Below are positions 1-5,284 of a stretch of 5,284 nt of DNA, in pieces. The notes under the pieces were generated by a model. It ran no database searches, was not told where the DNA came from, and worked only from the letters and a program-made list of their open reading frames with translations. Source of the stretch: Burkholderiaceae bacterium (GTDB lineage: Bacteria > Pseudomonadota > Gammaproteobacteria > Burkholderiales > Burkholderiaceae_D). The first letter of the stretch is position 1, and each line of letters begins with the position of its first letter. Where the stretch lies: NCBI GenBank assembly GCA_031261905.1, contig JAISIS010000117.1, positions 1-5,284 on the forward strand. Reading direction: 5' to 3'. A program made the position numbers and the translations under genes.

Positions 1-66
1 CAGATGAATATCAGCCCTGAGGCTGCGTTCCAGCCCTGTCAATCTTCGCAGGTAGCGAATCAGCAT
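1..66 (-). CDS. Start of an unidentified protein gene, cut by the left edge
   Basis: Reading leftward from an ATG at 66-64, the frame is open for 22 codons to the window edge and begins MLIRYLRRLTGLERSLRAD. A GAGGG Shine-Dalgarno-like sequence (CCCTC on the plus strand at 73-77) lies 6 bases before the ATG, and a TGA sits in frame just upstream, so this ATG is the first possible ATG of the frame. It follows dcd in the same direction after about 80 bases with no intrinsic terminator between them, so the two may be cotranscribed. The visible N-terminus is basic and leucine-rich. I do not recognise the family, and 22 codons are too few to exclude a chance ORF. Confidence 0.35.
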   Translation of the reverse strand, partial: MLIRYLRRLTGLERSLRADIHL

Positions 67-146
67 CGTTTGCCCTCATGCAGGAACCCGGACAACTTTC
101 ACTCCTCCATCTTTCTCCGGCACAACACAAAGCAACGCGGCATACG

Positions 147-713
147 TCAGGTCTTGGGCAACGTCACACCCGTTTGCCCCTGATATTTGCCGCCCCTGTC
201 CTTATACGACACCTCGCATACTTCATCGCTTTCCAGAAACAGAACCTGCGCACAACCTTCCCACGCATATATCCTGGCGGGCAATGGCGTTGTATTGGAA
301 AACTCCAGAGTGACATAGCCTTCCCACTCCGGCTCAAACGGCGTCACATTGACGATAATGCCGCAGCGCGCATAGGTGGACTTGCCCAGGCAGATAGTCA
401 GCACATTACGCGGAATACGGAAATATTCCACCGTCCTTGCCAACGCAAAAGAATTGGGCGGAATAATGCAGACATCGCTTTTGACATCCACAAACGAGTT
501 TTCATCAAAATTTTTCGGGTCAACAATGGTGCTGTTGATATTGGTAAACACCTTGAACTCGTCCGCGCACCGGATATCATAACCATATGAGGAAAGCCCA
601 TAGGAAACAATCCTTCTGTCATTCAAGGAACGAATCTGCCCTTTCTCAAACGGCTCTATCATGCCGTGCTCTTCAGCCATTTGCCGAATCCACCTGTCAG
701 ACTTGATGCTCAT
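147..713 (-). CDS. dcd: dCTP deaminase
   Basis: Dcd hydrolyses dCTP to dUTP and ammonia in the cytosol, the first step of the route to dUMP and dTMP used by many Gram-negative bacteria. The 188-residue protein is close to the usual size of about 190. It carries the family's nucleotide-binding and catalytic segment GKSTYAR (residues 110-116, conserved Arg116), the VTLEFSN segment (134-140) with the presumed catalytic Glu137, and the C-terminal [16 protein letters not shown] stretch that folds over the nucleotide. SSYGYDIR (41-48) and DPKNFDE are also typical. The start [10 protein letters not shown] matches the usual N-terminus, although no strong Shine-Dalgarno sequence precedes the ATG. Trp151 (in YAWEGCAQ) looks unusual at a site I recall as small or Asn. 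The gene is transcribed divergently from the yqgE-pyr cluster. The absence of an adjacent dut gene or fused dUTPase domain suggests the monofunctional enzyme. Confidence 0.97.
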   Translation of the reverse strand: MSIKSDRWIRQMAEEHGMIEPFEKGQIRSLNDRRIVSYGLSSYGYDIRCADEFKVFTNINSTIVDPKNFDENSFVDVKSDVCIIPPNSFALARTVEYFRIPRNVLTICLGKSTYARCGIIVNVTPFEPEWEGYVTLEFSNTTPLPARIYAWEGCAQVLFLESDEVCEVSYKDRGGKYQGQTGVTLPKT

Positions 714-784
714 ATTGGTCGCGATTAAAAAGTAACTCCATCATTGCCCGCAGAAACGGGAAGCGGGCGTTGGACAATTCAGTT

Positions 785-790
785 ATTTTA
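785..790 (-). promoter_or_regulatory. Candidate -10 element for dcd
   Basis: On the minus strand the sequence TAAAAT (plus-strand ATTTTA) differs from the TATAAT consensus at one position and lies about 70 bases before the dcd ATG. The best -35 at 17-base spacing is TTCAGC, a poor match that falls inside the left half, read on the minus strand, of the 9-bp dyad. This is a weak prediction based on the -10 alone. Confidence 0.3.
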
Positions 791-794
791 CATT

Positions 795-816
795 GCTTTC
801 AGCAGAGGCTGAAAGC
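795..816. repeat. Perfect 9-bp dyad with a 4-base centre, possible operator or hairpin
   Basis: GCTTTCAGC at 795-803 and GCTGAAAGC at 808-816 are exact reverse complements around AGAG. The dyad lies directly upstream of the candidate dcd -10 element, covering its -35 and spacer, which is where a repressor or activator would bind. As RNA it would form a stable stem, but neither strand has a following U-run, so it does not look like a normal intrinsic terminator. No regulator is identified. Confidence 0.55.
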
Positions 817-882
817 CGAAATAGCCCAATCCCCGCAAAATAAACGCCCTGTCCGCCAAAGAAACCACCACATAAACACAGA

Positions 883-948
883 CAGCCTTGTCAAACTCGG
901 CCAGCCCTGTCCGGAAAATCTGCAATAGCAAGATTCCTGACAAGGCTG
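883..948. repeat. 11-bp inverted repeat upstream of the yqgE promoter candidate
   Basis: CAGCCTTGTCA at 883-893 has an exact reverse complement TGACAAGGCTG at 938-948, separated by 44 bases. The right arm ends on the TG of the extended -10 candidate. A related direct copy, CAGCCCTGTCC, lies at 902-912 between the arms. Spaced copies of one motif in opposite orientations next to a promoter resemble operator half-sites, but the arms could also form a long-loop hairpin or be chance. The bound protein, if any, is unknown. Confidence 0.4.
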
Positions 949-955
949 GTACAAT
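947..955 (+). promoter_or_regulatory. Extended -10 promoter candidate for the yqgE-ruvX-pyr cluster
   Basis: TGGTACAAT fits the extended -10 pattern TGnTATAAT with one mismatch in the hexamer. No good -35 hexamer lies 16-18 bases upstream, which is tolerated in extended -10 promoters. Transcription would start near 961-963 and give a leader of about 62 bases before the yqgE ATG. It is the best rightward promoter I can see, and the downstream genes are packed closely enough to depend on it. Confidence 0.45.
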
Positions 956-1023
956 GAAGACTGTCAACTTAATTGCGGAAAGCTGTCCGTCTGTTTTTCC
1001 CTGATTTCAGAAACGGAAACGCT

Positions 1024-1578
1024 ATGAACCTCTCGAATCATTTTCTGATAGCGATGCCGACAACACACGACCCGGTTTTTGGTGGTTCCGTTGTGTATTT
1101 GTGCGAGCATAATGAGCGGGGCGCTCTGGGTATTGTCATCAACAAACCCACGGATATTACGATTGACAGCCTGCTGGAGCGCCTGGAACTGAAACTGGAA
1201 ATTCATGCTTTTTCAGGACAACCCGTCATGTTCGGCGGACCCGTGCAGGACGACCGTGGTTTTGTGCTGCATTCGCCGGAAGGCAACCGCTTTTCATCCA
1301 TGCTTCGCATTACGGATGAAATCGCGTTTACCACGTCGCGCGATATACTGGAAGCGCTGGCTTCGGGTTCCGGCCCGTCCCGCGTGCTGGTCAGTATCGG
1401 CTATGCCGGGTGGAATCCCGGACAACTGGAGCAGGAAATCGGGCGCAACGGATGGCTGACAGTCGCGGCAAAACCGGACGTTATTTTTGATTTACCCATT
1501 GCCGAACGTTATTCCGCAGCCATTAAACTGCTTGGGTTTGACCCGCTGATGCTTTCATCCGAAAGCGGTCACGCCTGA
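1024..1578 (+). CDS. yqgE: YqgE/AlgH family protein
   Basis: This 184-residue protein belongs to the YqgE/AlgH family (DUF179), cytosolic proteins of unsettled biochemical function; the AlgH name comes from a reported effect on alginate regulation in Pseudomonas. Family hallmarks are the N-terminal [11 protein letters not shown] (2-12), SVVYLCEHN (22-30) followed by [10 protein letters not shown] (33-42), PVMFGGPV (67-74) with DRGFVLH (77-83), and [14 protein letters not shown] (126-139) followed by NGWL. The ATG at 1024 is preferred over an in-frame TTG at 973 because the conserved family N-terminus begins there; the 17 extra residues do not resemble the family. The Shine-Dalgarno sequence is weak. 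The length is normal. It is first in the rightward cluster, 23 bases before ruvX, a pairing conserved in many proteobacteria. Confidence 0.95.
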   Translation: MNLSNHFLIAMPTTHDPVFGGSVVYLCEHNERGALGIVINKPTDITIDSLLERLELKLEIHAFSGQPVMFGGPVQDDRGFVLHSPEGNRFSSMLRITDEIAFTTSRDILEALASGSGPSRVLVSIGYAGWNPGQLEQEIGRNGWLTVAAKPDVIFDLPIAERYSAAIKLLGFDPLMLSSESGHA

Positions 1579-1601
1579 GCCAAACGACACGTTATCCGGC
1601 A

Positions 1602-1991
1602 ATGGAAGGCGATATCCTCGCATTCGATTTCGGCCTGAAACGGATCGGAGTGGCAATTGGCAACACATTATTGAAAAAGGCGCGCCCATTGACCATTATT
1701 CACGAAGAAGCCAGCAAGGCCCGCTTCCATGCGATAGAATCACTCATCATGGAGTGGAAACCCGTTAACCTTGTTGTCGGACTGCCCTTTCATGCGGACG
1801 GAACAGAACATGACATGACCATGCGTTGCCGCCGCTTTGCCAATCAGTTACATGGCCGCTTCGGTATTGGCGTTACACTGGTGGACGAGCGCTTTTCTTC
1901 ATGTGTTCTGAATTTTAAACAGGGCGAAGCTGACGATGCGCATGCCGCCGCCCTCATTTTGCAACAATATTTCGATGAATCCACTTCTTGA
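1602..1991 (+). CDS. ruvX: Holliday junction resolvase-like protein RuvX/YqgF
   Basis: The product is a small RNase H-fold nuclease of the YqgF/RuvX family. Members are linked to processing of the 5' end of 16S pre-rRNA and are annotated as putative Holliday junction resolvases. [15 protein letters not shown] (6-20) supplies the first catalytic Asp (Asp9), NLVVGLP (56-62) the core strand, VDERFSS (94-100) the central acidic motif, and [13 protein letters not shown] (112-124) the last catalytic Asp with its helix. At 129 residues it is shorter than the roughly 138 of E. coli YqgF. The shortfall lies between DERFSS and the last motif, where the usual basic linker is reduced to about ten residues. 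Its end overlaps the start of pyrR by 17 bases, indicating cotranslation. Confidence 0.93.
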   Translation: MEGDILAFDFGLKRIGVAIGNTLLKKARPLTIIHEEASKARFHAIESLIMEWKPVNLVVGLPFHADGTEHDMTMRCRRFANQLHGRFGIGVTLVDERFSSCVLNFKQGEADDAHAAALILQQYFDESTS

Positions 1992-2487
1992 CAATCTTGA
2001 CGCGGAAACGCTGTACCAGGCCCTTCTGGCGCAAATCCGGGCAGAACTGGCCGACGAGCCCAATCTGGCGTTGGTCGGCATCCACTCCGGTGGCGCATGG
2101 ATCGCGGAACGCATGGCCAAAGACCTCGGTCTTTCGGGTGACCCCGGTTTTATTGATGTTTCTTTTTATCGGGATGATTACGCGCAAAAAGGCCTGCCCG
2201 CCGCCGTCAGACCAACCCGGATTTCCTTTGACGTTGAAAATGCCGTTATCCTGCTGATTGACGATGTGCTGTATACCGGCAGAACCACCCGTGCCGCCAT
2301 CAACGAACTGTTTGATTACGGCAGGCCCGCCAAGGTCCTGCTGGCTGCGCTTATCGACAGGGGGGATCGTGAATTGCCTATTGCAGCCGATTTTGTCGCG
2401 CTGACGGTTTCCATTCCAAAAAATCAGGTGCTTGAATTGCATCGGACTGAAGACAATATCTTTTCACTGACGGTGGAACATGCCTAA
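1975..2487 (+). CDS. pyrR: PyrR, pyrimidine operon regulator / uracil phosphoribosyltransferase
   Basis: PyrR is a phosphoribosyltransferase-fold protein. In Gram-positive bacteria it binds pyr mRNA leaders in response to UMP/UTP and also converts uracil plus PRPP to UMP; in pseudomonads it sits upstream of pyrB and affects pyr expression. This 170-residue copy has the PRPP-binding loop [17 protein letters not shown] (91-107), the LVGIHSGG segment (33-40) and [10 protein letters not shown] (61-70), all typical. I chose the ATG at 1975, which gives the N-terminus [13 protein letters not shown]; the upstream in-frame start adds 13 unlikely residues. No Shine-Dalgarno sequence is apparent, and the 17-base overlap with ruvX suggests translational coupling. 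Its own end overlaps pyrB by 8 bases. There is no leader or terminator between ruvX and pyrR, so classic attenuation at this site is not possible. Confidence 0.95.
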   Translation: MNPLLDNLDAETLYQALLAQIRAELADEPNLALVGIHSGGAWIAERMAKDLGLSGDPGFIDVSFYRDDYAQKGLPAAVRPTRISFDVENAVILLIDDVLYTGRTTRAAINELFDYGRPAKVLLAALIDRGDRELPIAADFVALTVSIPKNQVLELHRTEDNIFSLTVEHA

Positions 2488-3439
2488 TCCCCAGTTGAAC
2501 CAGCACGGCGAATTGCAGCATCTGCTGACCATAGAAGGATTGCCGCGCGATGTCCTGACCCATATTCTGGATACTGCCTCCTCTTTTGTAAGCATTTCAG
2601 ACAGGGAAGTCAAAAAGGTTCCCCTGATGCGTGGGAAAAGTGTTTTCAACCTTTTTTTTGAAAATTCCACCCGCACCCGCACGACTTTCGAGATCGCGGC
2701 CAAGCGCCTGTCGGCTGACGTCATCAACCTGAATATTGACGCTTCCAGCGCCAGCAAAGGCGAATCCCTGTTGGATACGATTGACAACCTGGCAGCGATG
2801 CACGCCGATATGTTTGTTGTCCGCCATGCCGAGTCCGGCGCCCCCTTCCTGATTGCCCAGCACCTTATCGATACCCGACAGCATCATATCCATGTTGTCA
2901 ACGCAGGGGACGGAAGGCATGCCCATCCAACTCAGGGGCTGCTGGACATGTTTACGATCCGCCACTACAAACAGGATTTATCCCGCCTTACGGTTGCCAT
3001 TGTCGGAGATGTACTCCACAGCCGCGTGGCCCGCTCGGATATCCACGCCCTGAAAGCTCTGGGCGTACCTGAAGTGCGTGTAATCGGTCCGCGCACGCTG
3101 GTCCCTCCAAGCCTGGCTGATCTGGGCGTCCAGATTTATACCGATATGGCTGAAGGCCTGAAAAACGTGGATGTCATTATCATGCTGCGCCTGCAAAACG
3201 AGCGGATGAGCGGCACCCTGCTGCCATCCGCACAGGAATTTTTCAAAAACTACGGCCTGACAATGGAACGCCTGGCGCTGGCCAAACCCGATGCGATTGT
3301 CATGCATCCTGGGCCGATGAACCGTGGCGTTGAAATTGATTCGGCTGTGGCGGATGGCAGCCAGGCTGTCATACTTTCCCAGGTGACCTATGGCATTGCT
3401 GTCCGGATGGCCGTTATGAGCATTCTGGCAGGAAACTGA
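2480..3439 (+). CDS. pyrB: Aspartate carbamoyltransferase catalytic subunit
   Basis: PyrB condenses carbamoyl phosphate and L-aspartate to N-carbamoyl-L-aspartate, the committed step of UMP synthesis, in the cytosol. The 319-residue protein shows the full active-site set: the carbamoyl-phosphate loop [13 protein letters not shown] (59-71, STRTR at 63-67), SASKGES (90-96) with the loop Ser and Lys, VVRHAESGA (113-121), the HPTQGLLD segment (149-156), the aspartate-binding MLRLQNERM (235-243), and MHPGPMNRG (275-283). The length is normal and there is no disruption. The start overlaps pyrR by 8 bases, with a GGTGGA Shine-Dalgarno-like stretch just before the ATG. No pyrI regulatory gene is present. 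Instead a pyrC-type pseudo-dihydroorotase gene follows, the arrangement of class A (dodecameric) transcarbamoylases described in Pseudomonas. Confidence 0.98.
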   Translation: MPNPQLNQHGELQHLLTIEGLPRDVLTHILDTASSFVSISDREVKKVPLMRGKSVFNLFFENSTRTRTTFEIAAKRLSADVINLNIDASSASKGESLLDTIDNLAAMHADMFVVRHAESGAPFLIAQHLIDTRQHHIHVVNAGDGRHAHPTQGLLDMFTIRHYKQDLSRLTVAIVGDVLHSRVARSDIHALKALGVPEVRVIGPRTLVPPSLADLGVQIYTDMAEGLKNVDVIIMLRLQNERMSGTLLPSAQEFFKNYGLTMERLALAKPDAIVMHPGPMNRGVEIDSAVADGSQAVILSQVTYGIAVRMAVMSILAGN

Positions 3440-3490
3440 ATACCGGCAGACCGGCTTTATGATAATGAATGATTCCAGGGAACTTTTTAA

Positions 3491-4645
3491 ATGAAACTTT
3501 TCATTCGGAACGCGCGCTTGATTGACCCGGCAAACGGTATGGACGGCAGGAAGGATATCTGTATTGCCGATGGCGTGATACTGGCAATCACTGAACCGGG
3601 ACATCTCCTGGCGGACTTTACGCCTGATCGCGTCATTGACGCCACAGGCCTTGTCGTATCGCCCGGCTTTGTTGATTTGTCGGCCCGTTTGCGTGAACCC
3701 GGATATGAGTACAAGGCCACACTTGAGTCCGAAATGAATGCCGCCATGTGCGGAGGTGTCACCAGCCTGGTTTGCCCGCCTGATACCGATCCTGTCCTTG
3801 ATGAGCCGGGACTGGTGGAAATGCTGAAACACCGCGCCAGATTGCTTTATCAGGCCCACGTTTACCCGCTGGGGGCGCTGACTGTCGGCCTAAAAGGCGA
3901 GGCATTGACAGAAATGGCGGAACTGACAGAAGCGGGCTGTATTGGTTTTTCCCAGGCGGCAACGCCTGTCCGTGATACTGAAATGCTGATGCGCGCCATG
4001 CAATACGCGAAAACCTATGACTATTGCGTGTGGCTTTACCCTCAGGATGCCTGGCTGGGCCGTTCGGGCACAGCACACGCGGGGCCTGTTGCAGCCCGCC
4101 TGGGCTTGCCGGGTGTGCCTGCCATTGCCGAAACTATTGCGCTTTACATGCTTTTTGAACTGGTCCGCCAGACCAGTGTACGCCTGCACTTGTGCCGTCT
4201 TTCTACTGCAAAAGGGATTGCCCTGGTGCGGGCAGCCAAAGCGGAGGGGCTTCCTGTCACCTGCGATGTCGGCGCACACCATATTCATATGACGGAAAAC
4301 GATATCGACTTTTTCGATTCCAACGCCCGGATGTTGCCGCCTTTTCGCGCAAATGCCGACCGTAACGCTATCGCGCAGGGACTGCTGGATGGAACCATTG
4401 ACGCCATCTGTTCCGATCATACGCCGGTGGATGATGATGAAAAAACGCTGCCGTTTGGCGAGGCCACACCCGGTGCTACCGGACTGGAGCTTTTGCTGCC
4501 TCTGGCGCTGAAATGGGCCAATGAACAGAAAACAGGCCAACCGGACGCGCTGCCAAAAGCAATTGCCAAAATAACGAGTGACCCGGCCCGCATTCTTCAA
4601 CTCCCGTGTGGGCAACTGTCTCCTGGAAGCGTAGCGGATATCTGA
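3491..4645 (+). CDS. pyrC: Dihydroorotase-like protein PyrC' (probably non-catalytic), ended early by an in-frame TGA
   Basis: This amidohydrolase-fold protein is homologous to dihydroorotase, which cyclises carbamoyl-aspartate to dihydroorotate. Here the metal site is largely gone. The usual D-x-H-x-H-x-R-E-P-G reads DLSARLREPG (62-71), so both His are Ser64 and Arg66. The HAED motif reads YPQD (183-186), and the His before ST is Arg236. Asp309 in SDHTP remains. This pattern matches the pseudo-dihydroorotase (PyrC') that supports transcarbamoylase assembly in pseudomonads, so I infer a structural role with PyrB and an active PyrC encoded elsewhere. The start is the ATG at 3491, preceded by AGGGAA (3477-3482). 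Translation ends after VADI at residue 384 on a TGA (4643-4645) inside a conserved region. The frame continues with family-like sequence to a TAA at 4796-4798, so the intact protein would have 435 residues. Nonsense mutation, readthrough or a base-call error are all possible. Confidence 0.88.
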   Translation: MKLFIRNARLIDPANGMDGRKDICIADGVILAITEPGHLLADFTPDRVIDATGLVVSPGFVDLSARLREPGYEYKATLESEMNAAMCGGVTSLVCPPDTDPVLDEPGLVEMLKHRARLLYQAHVYPLGALTVGLKGEALTEMAELTEAGCIGFSQAATPVRDTEMLMRAMQYAKTYDYCVWLYPQDAWLGRSGTAHAGPVAARLGLPGVPAIAETIALYMLFELVRQTSVRLHLCRLSTAKGIALVRAAKAEGLPVTCDVGAHHIHMTENDIDFFDSNARMLPPFRANADRNAIAQGLLDGTIDAICSDHTPVDDDEKTLPFGEATPGATGLELLLPLALKWANEQKTGQPDALPKAIAKITSDPARILQLPCGQLSPGSVADI

Positions 4646-4798
4646 CTATTTGATCCTGCCGTAAAATGGATCGTGAACCCATCGCTTTTTGCCAGTCAGG
4701 GGAAACACACACCTTTTGCCGGAAAAGAACTGGCCGGACAGGTAAAAATGACGATTGTGGAAGGACGGGTCGCTTATGAACGCGCTCCCGGCAATTAA
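4646..4798 (+). other. pyrC: Continuation of the pyrC-type reading frame beyond the in-frame TGA
   Basis: In the same frame as the upstream gene, 50 sense codons follow the TGA and end at TAA (4796-4798). They encode LFDPAVKWIVNP, then HTPFAGKELAG and QVKMTIVEGRVAYE, the standard C-terminal end of dihydroorotase-family proteins, which completes the small beta-sandwich domain. With the preceding VADI, the junction reads VADI-stop-LFDP, where I recall relatives having VADICxFDP, so the TGA probably replaces a Cys codon. Frame and coding character are intact on both sides, so this is a single-base event and not a frameshift or a separate gene. It has no credible start codon or ribosome binding site of its own. 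Confidence 0.9.
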
Positions 4799-4804
4799 CA
4801 CTGA

Positions 4805-5284
4805 ATGAAAGCTTATTTCCGTGCCCTGAAAGTGCTGTTGCACGCCTTTTCGGCGATGCTGACCGGTATCTTTCGCTATCCTTCCATGGATATTGAAGGG
4901 CGCCGCAGCTATATACAAAACTGGTCCAAAAAGCTTTTCCGGATTATCGGCATAAAGGTCACGCTAGTTAACCCGCATCTGCTCAGACCGCAGGCCCTGA
5001 TAGTTTCCAACCATTTGTCCTGGCTGGATATTTTTCTGATCAACACCGCGCAGCCCAGCCGTTTTATCGCCAAGGACTCTATTCGTTCCTGGCCGCTGAT
5101 TGGCTGGCTTTCCACGCAGGCAGGCTCTGTTTATCTGAAACGAGACAACGCGCGCGATCTGCGTAATACCCTGGGCATTCTGGCAACCGGTTTGCGTGAG
5201 GGAGGGCATTTTGTTTTTTTCCCTGAAGGCACATCGGGCGGCAGCCAGAACAGGCTTCTGCCTTTTCACTCGAATCTTTTTGAA
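4805..5284 (+). CDS. plsC: 1-acyl-sn-glycerol-3-phosphate acyltransferase (PlsC-like), cut by the right edge
   Basis: The first 160 residues of a PlsC-family acyltransferase are present; the family usually has about 240-260. PlsC adds the second acyl chain to lysophosphatidic acid to give phosphatidic acid at the inner membrane. Acyltransferase motif I NHLSWLD (69-75) supplies the catalytic His70 and Asp75, FIAKDSIRSWPLIGWL (87-102) is the following conserved block, and FFPEGTSG (138-145) is the substrate-binding block. A hydrophobic N-terminal segment around residues 9-25 suggests membrane association. The start ATG lies 6 bases after the TAA of the pyrC-type frame and has no clear Shine-Dalgarno sequence, so its translation may depend on ribosomes finishing the upstream frame. 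Members acting on lyso-ornithine lipid are similar, so substrate is not certain. Confidence 0.9.
   Translation, partial: MKAYFRALKVLLHAFSAMLTGIFRYPSMDIEGRRSYIQNWSKKLFRIIGIKVTLVNPHLLRPQALIVSNHLSWLDIFLINTAQPSRFIAKDSIRSWPLIGWLSTQAGSVYLKRDNARDLRNTLGILATGLREGGHFVFFPEGTSGGSQNRLLPFHSNLFE

Larger units (their letters stand above)
714..1023. other. Divergent intergenic region between dcd and yqgE
   Basis: These 310 bases separate the two divergent transcription units. I find no convincing protein gene or tRNA here. The region holds a short hairpin in the dcd leader (GCCCGC 746-751 with GCGGGC 763-768), a perfect 9-bp dyad (795-816), a pair of near-identical 10-base direct repeats GCCCTGTCCG (846-855 and 904-913), an 11-bp inverted repeat (883-893 with 938-948), an extended -10 promoter candidate facing yqgE (947-955), and a weaker -10 candidate facing dcd (785-790). 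It most probably carries both promoters and their operators. Confidence 0.7.

Noticed and set aside
78..590. 170-codon plus-strand open frame opposite dcd
   Set aside because: dcd on the other strand is unmistakable; this frame has no family resemblance.
746..768. GCCCGC/GCGGGC hairpin as a terminator
   Set aside because: Stem of 6 bp with an 11-base loop and no directly following U-run on the dcd strand; it lies in the 5' leader of dcd. Noted only as a weak leader structure.
809..957. Minus-strand open stretch of about 49 codons in the intergenic region
   Set aside because: Rich in Cys and Trp, with no good start or ribosome binding site and no resemblance to a known protein.
977..1000. 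Possible attenuator (GGAAA with TTTCC, near a T-run) in the yqgE leader
   Set aside because: The stem is only 5 bp and A/T-rich, and the T-run forms part of the stem instead of following it.
973..1023. TTG start giving YqgE 17 extra residues
   Set aside because: The family's conserved N-terminus [11 protein letters not shown] begins at the ATG at 1024, and the added residues do not resemble any YqgE.
3458..3466. TATGATAAT-like -10 element in the gap between pyrB and the pyrC-type gene
   Set aside because: No acceptable -35 at proper spacing, and the genes are only 51 bases apart in one apparent operon.
2978..3859. 293-codon minus-strand open frame across pyrB and the pyrC-type gene
   Set aside because: It is antisense to two genes with clear conserved motifs, and its own translation has no recognisable domain. 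It is a codon-bias shadow.
3890..4615. 241-codon minus-strand open frame inside the pyrC-type gene
   Set aside because: Fully antisense to the conserved frame, with Arg/Gln/His-rich low-plausibility protein sequence.
4646..4798. Frameshift or insertion as the cause of the early stop
   Set aside because: The conserved sequence stays in the same frame on both sides of the TGA, so only a single codon is affected.

Overview
This window looks like an ordinary chromosomal segment of a betaproteobacterium, most likely Burkholderiales. The near-balanced base composition and the style of Dcd, PyrR and the non-catalytic dihydroorotase suggest Oxalobacteraceae, possibly Oxalobacter itself. That placement is inferred from remembered protein families and gene order, not from a database search. 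No mobile element, CRISPR array, rRNA or tRNA is visible.

Layout. On the minus strand at the left are the first 22 codons of an unidentified gene running off the window edge (66..1) and, upstream of it, a complete dcd (713..147). A divergent intergenic region of about 310 bases (714..1023) follows. It holds a perfect 9-bp dyad near dcd, an 11-bp inverted repeat and an extended -10 promoter candidate facing right. The rest reads rightward as one tightly packed gene set: yqgE/algH (1024..1578), ruvX/yqgF (1602..1991), pyrR (1975..2487), pyrB (2480..3439), a pyrC-type pseudo-dihydroorotase gene (3491..4645, interrupted by an in-frame TGA) and the first 160 codons of a plsC-like acyltransferase gene (4805 to the right edge).

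How the genes work together. dcd (dCTP deamination) and pyrR-pyrB-pyrC' all concern pyrimidine nucleotides. PyrB makes carbamoyl-aspartate, the PyrC-like protein probably serves as a structural partner of aspartate transcarbamoylase because nearly all its zinc ligands are replaced, and PyrR senses PRPP/uridine nucleotides. yqgE and ruvX are conserved upstream companions of this cluster in proteobacteria. The plsC-like gene is a phospholipid gene at the end of the run.

The most notable observation is the TGA at 4643-4645 in the pyrC-type gene. Downstream of it the same frame stays open for exactly 50 sense codons and keeps the family's conserved C-terminal sequence. The protein therefore ends 51 residues early unless the TGA is read through, recoded or a sequencing error. 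I see no convincing new multi-gene system in this window.
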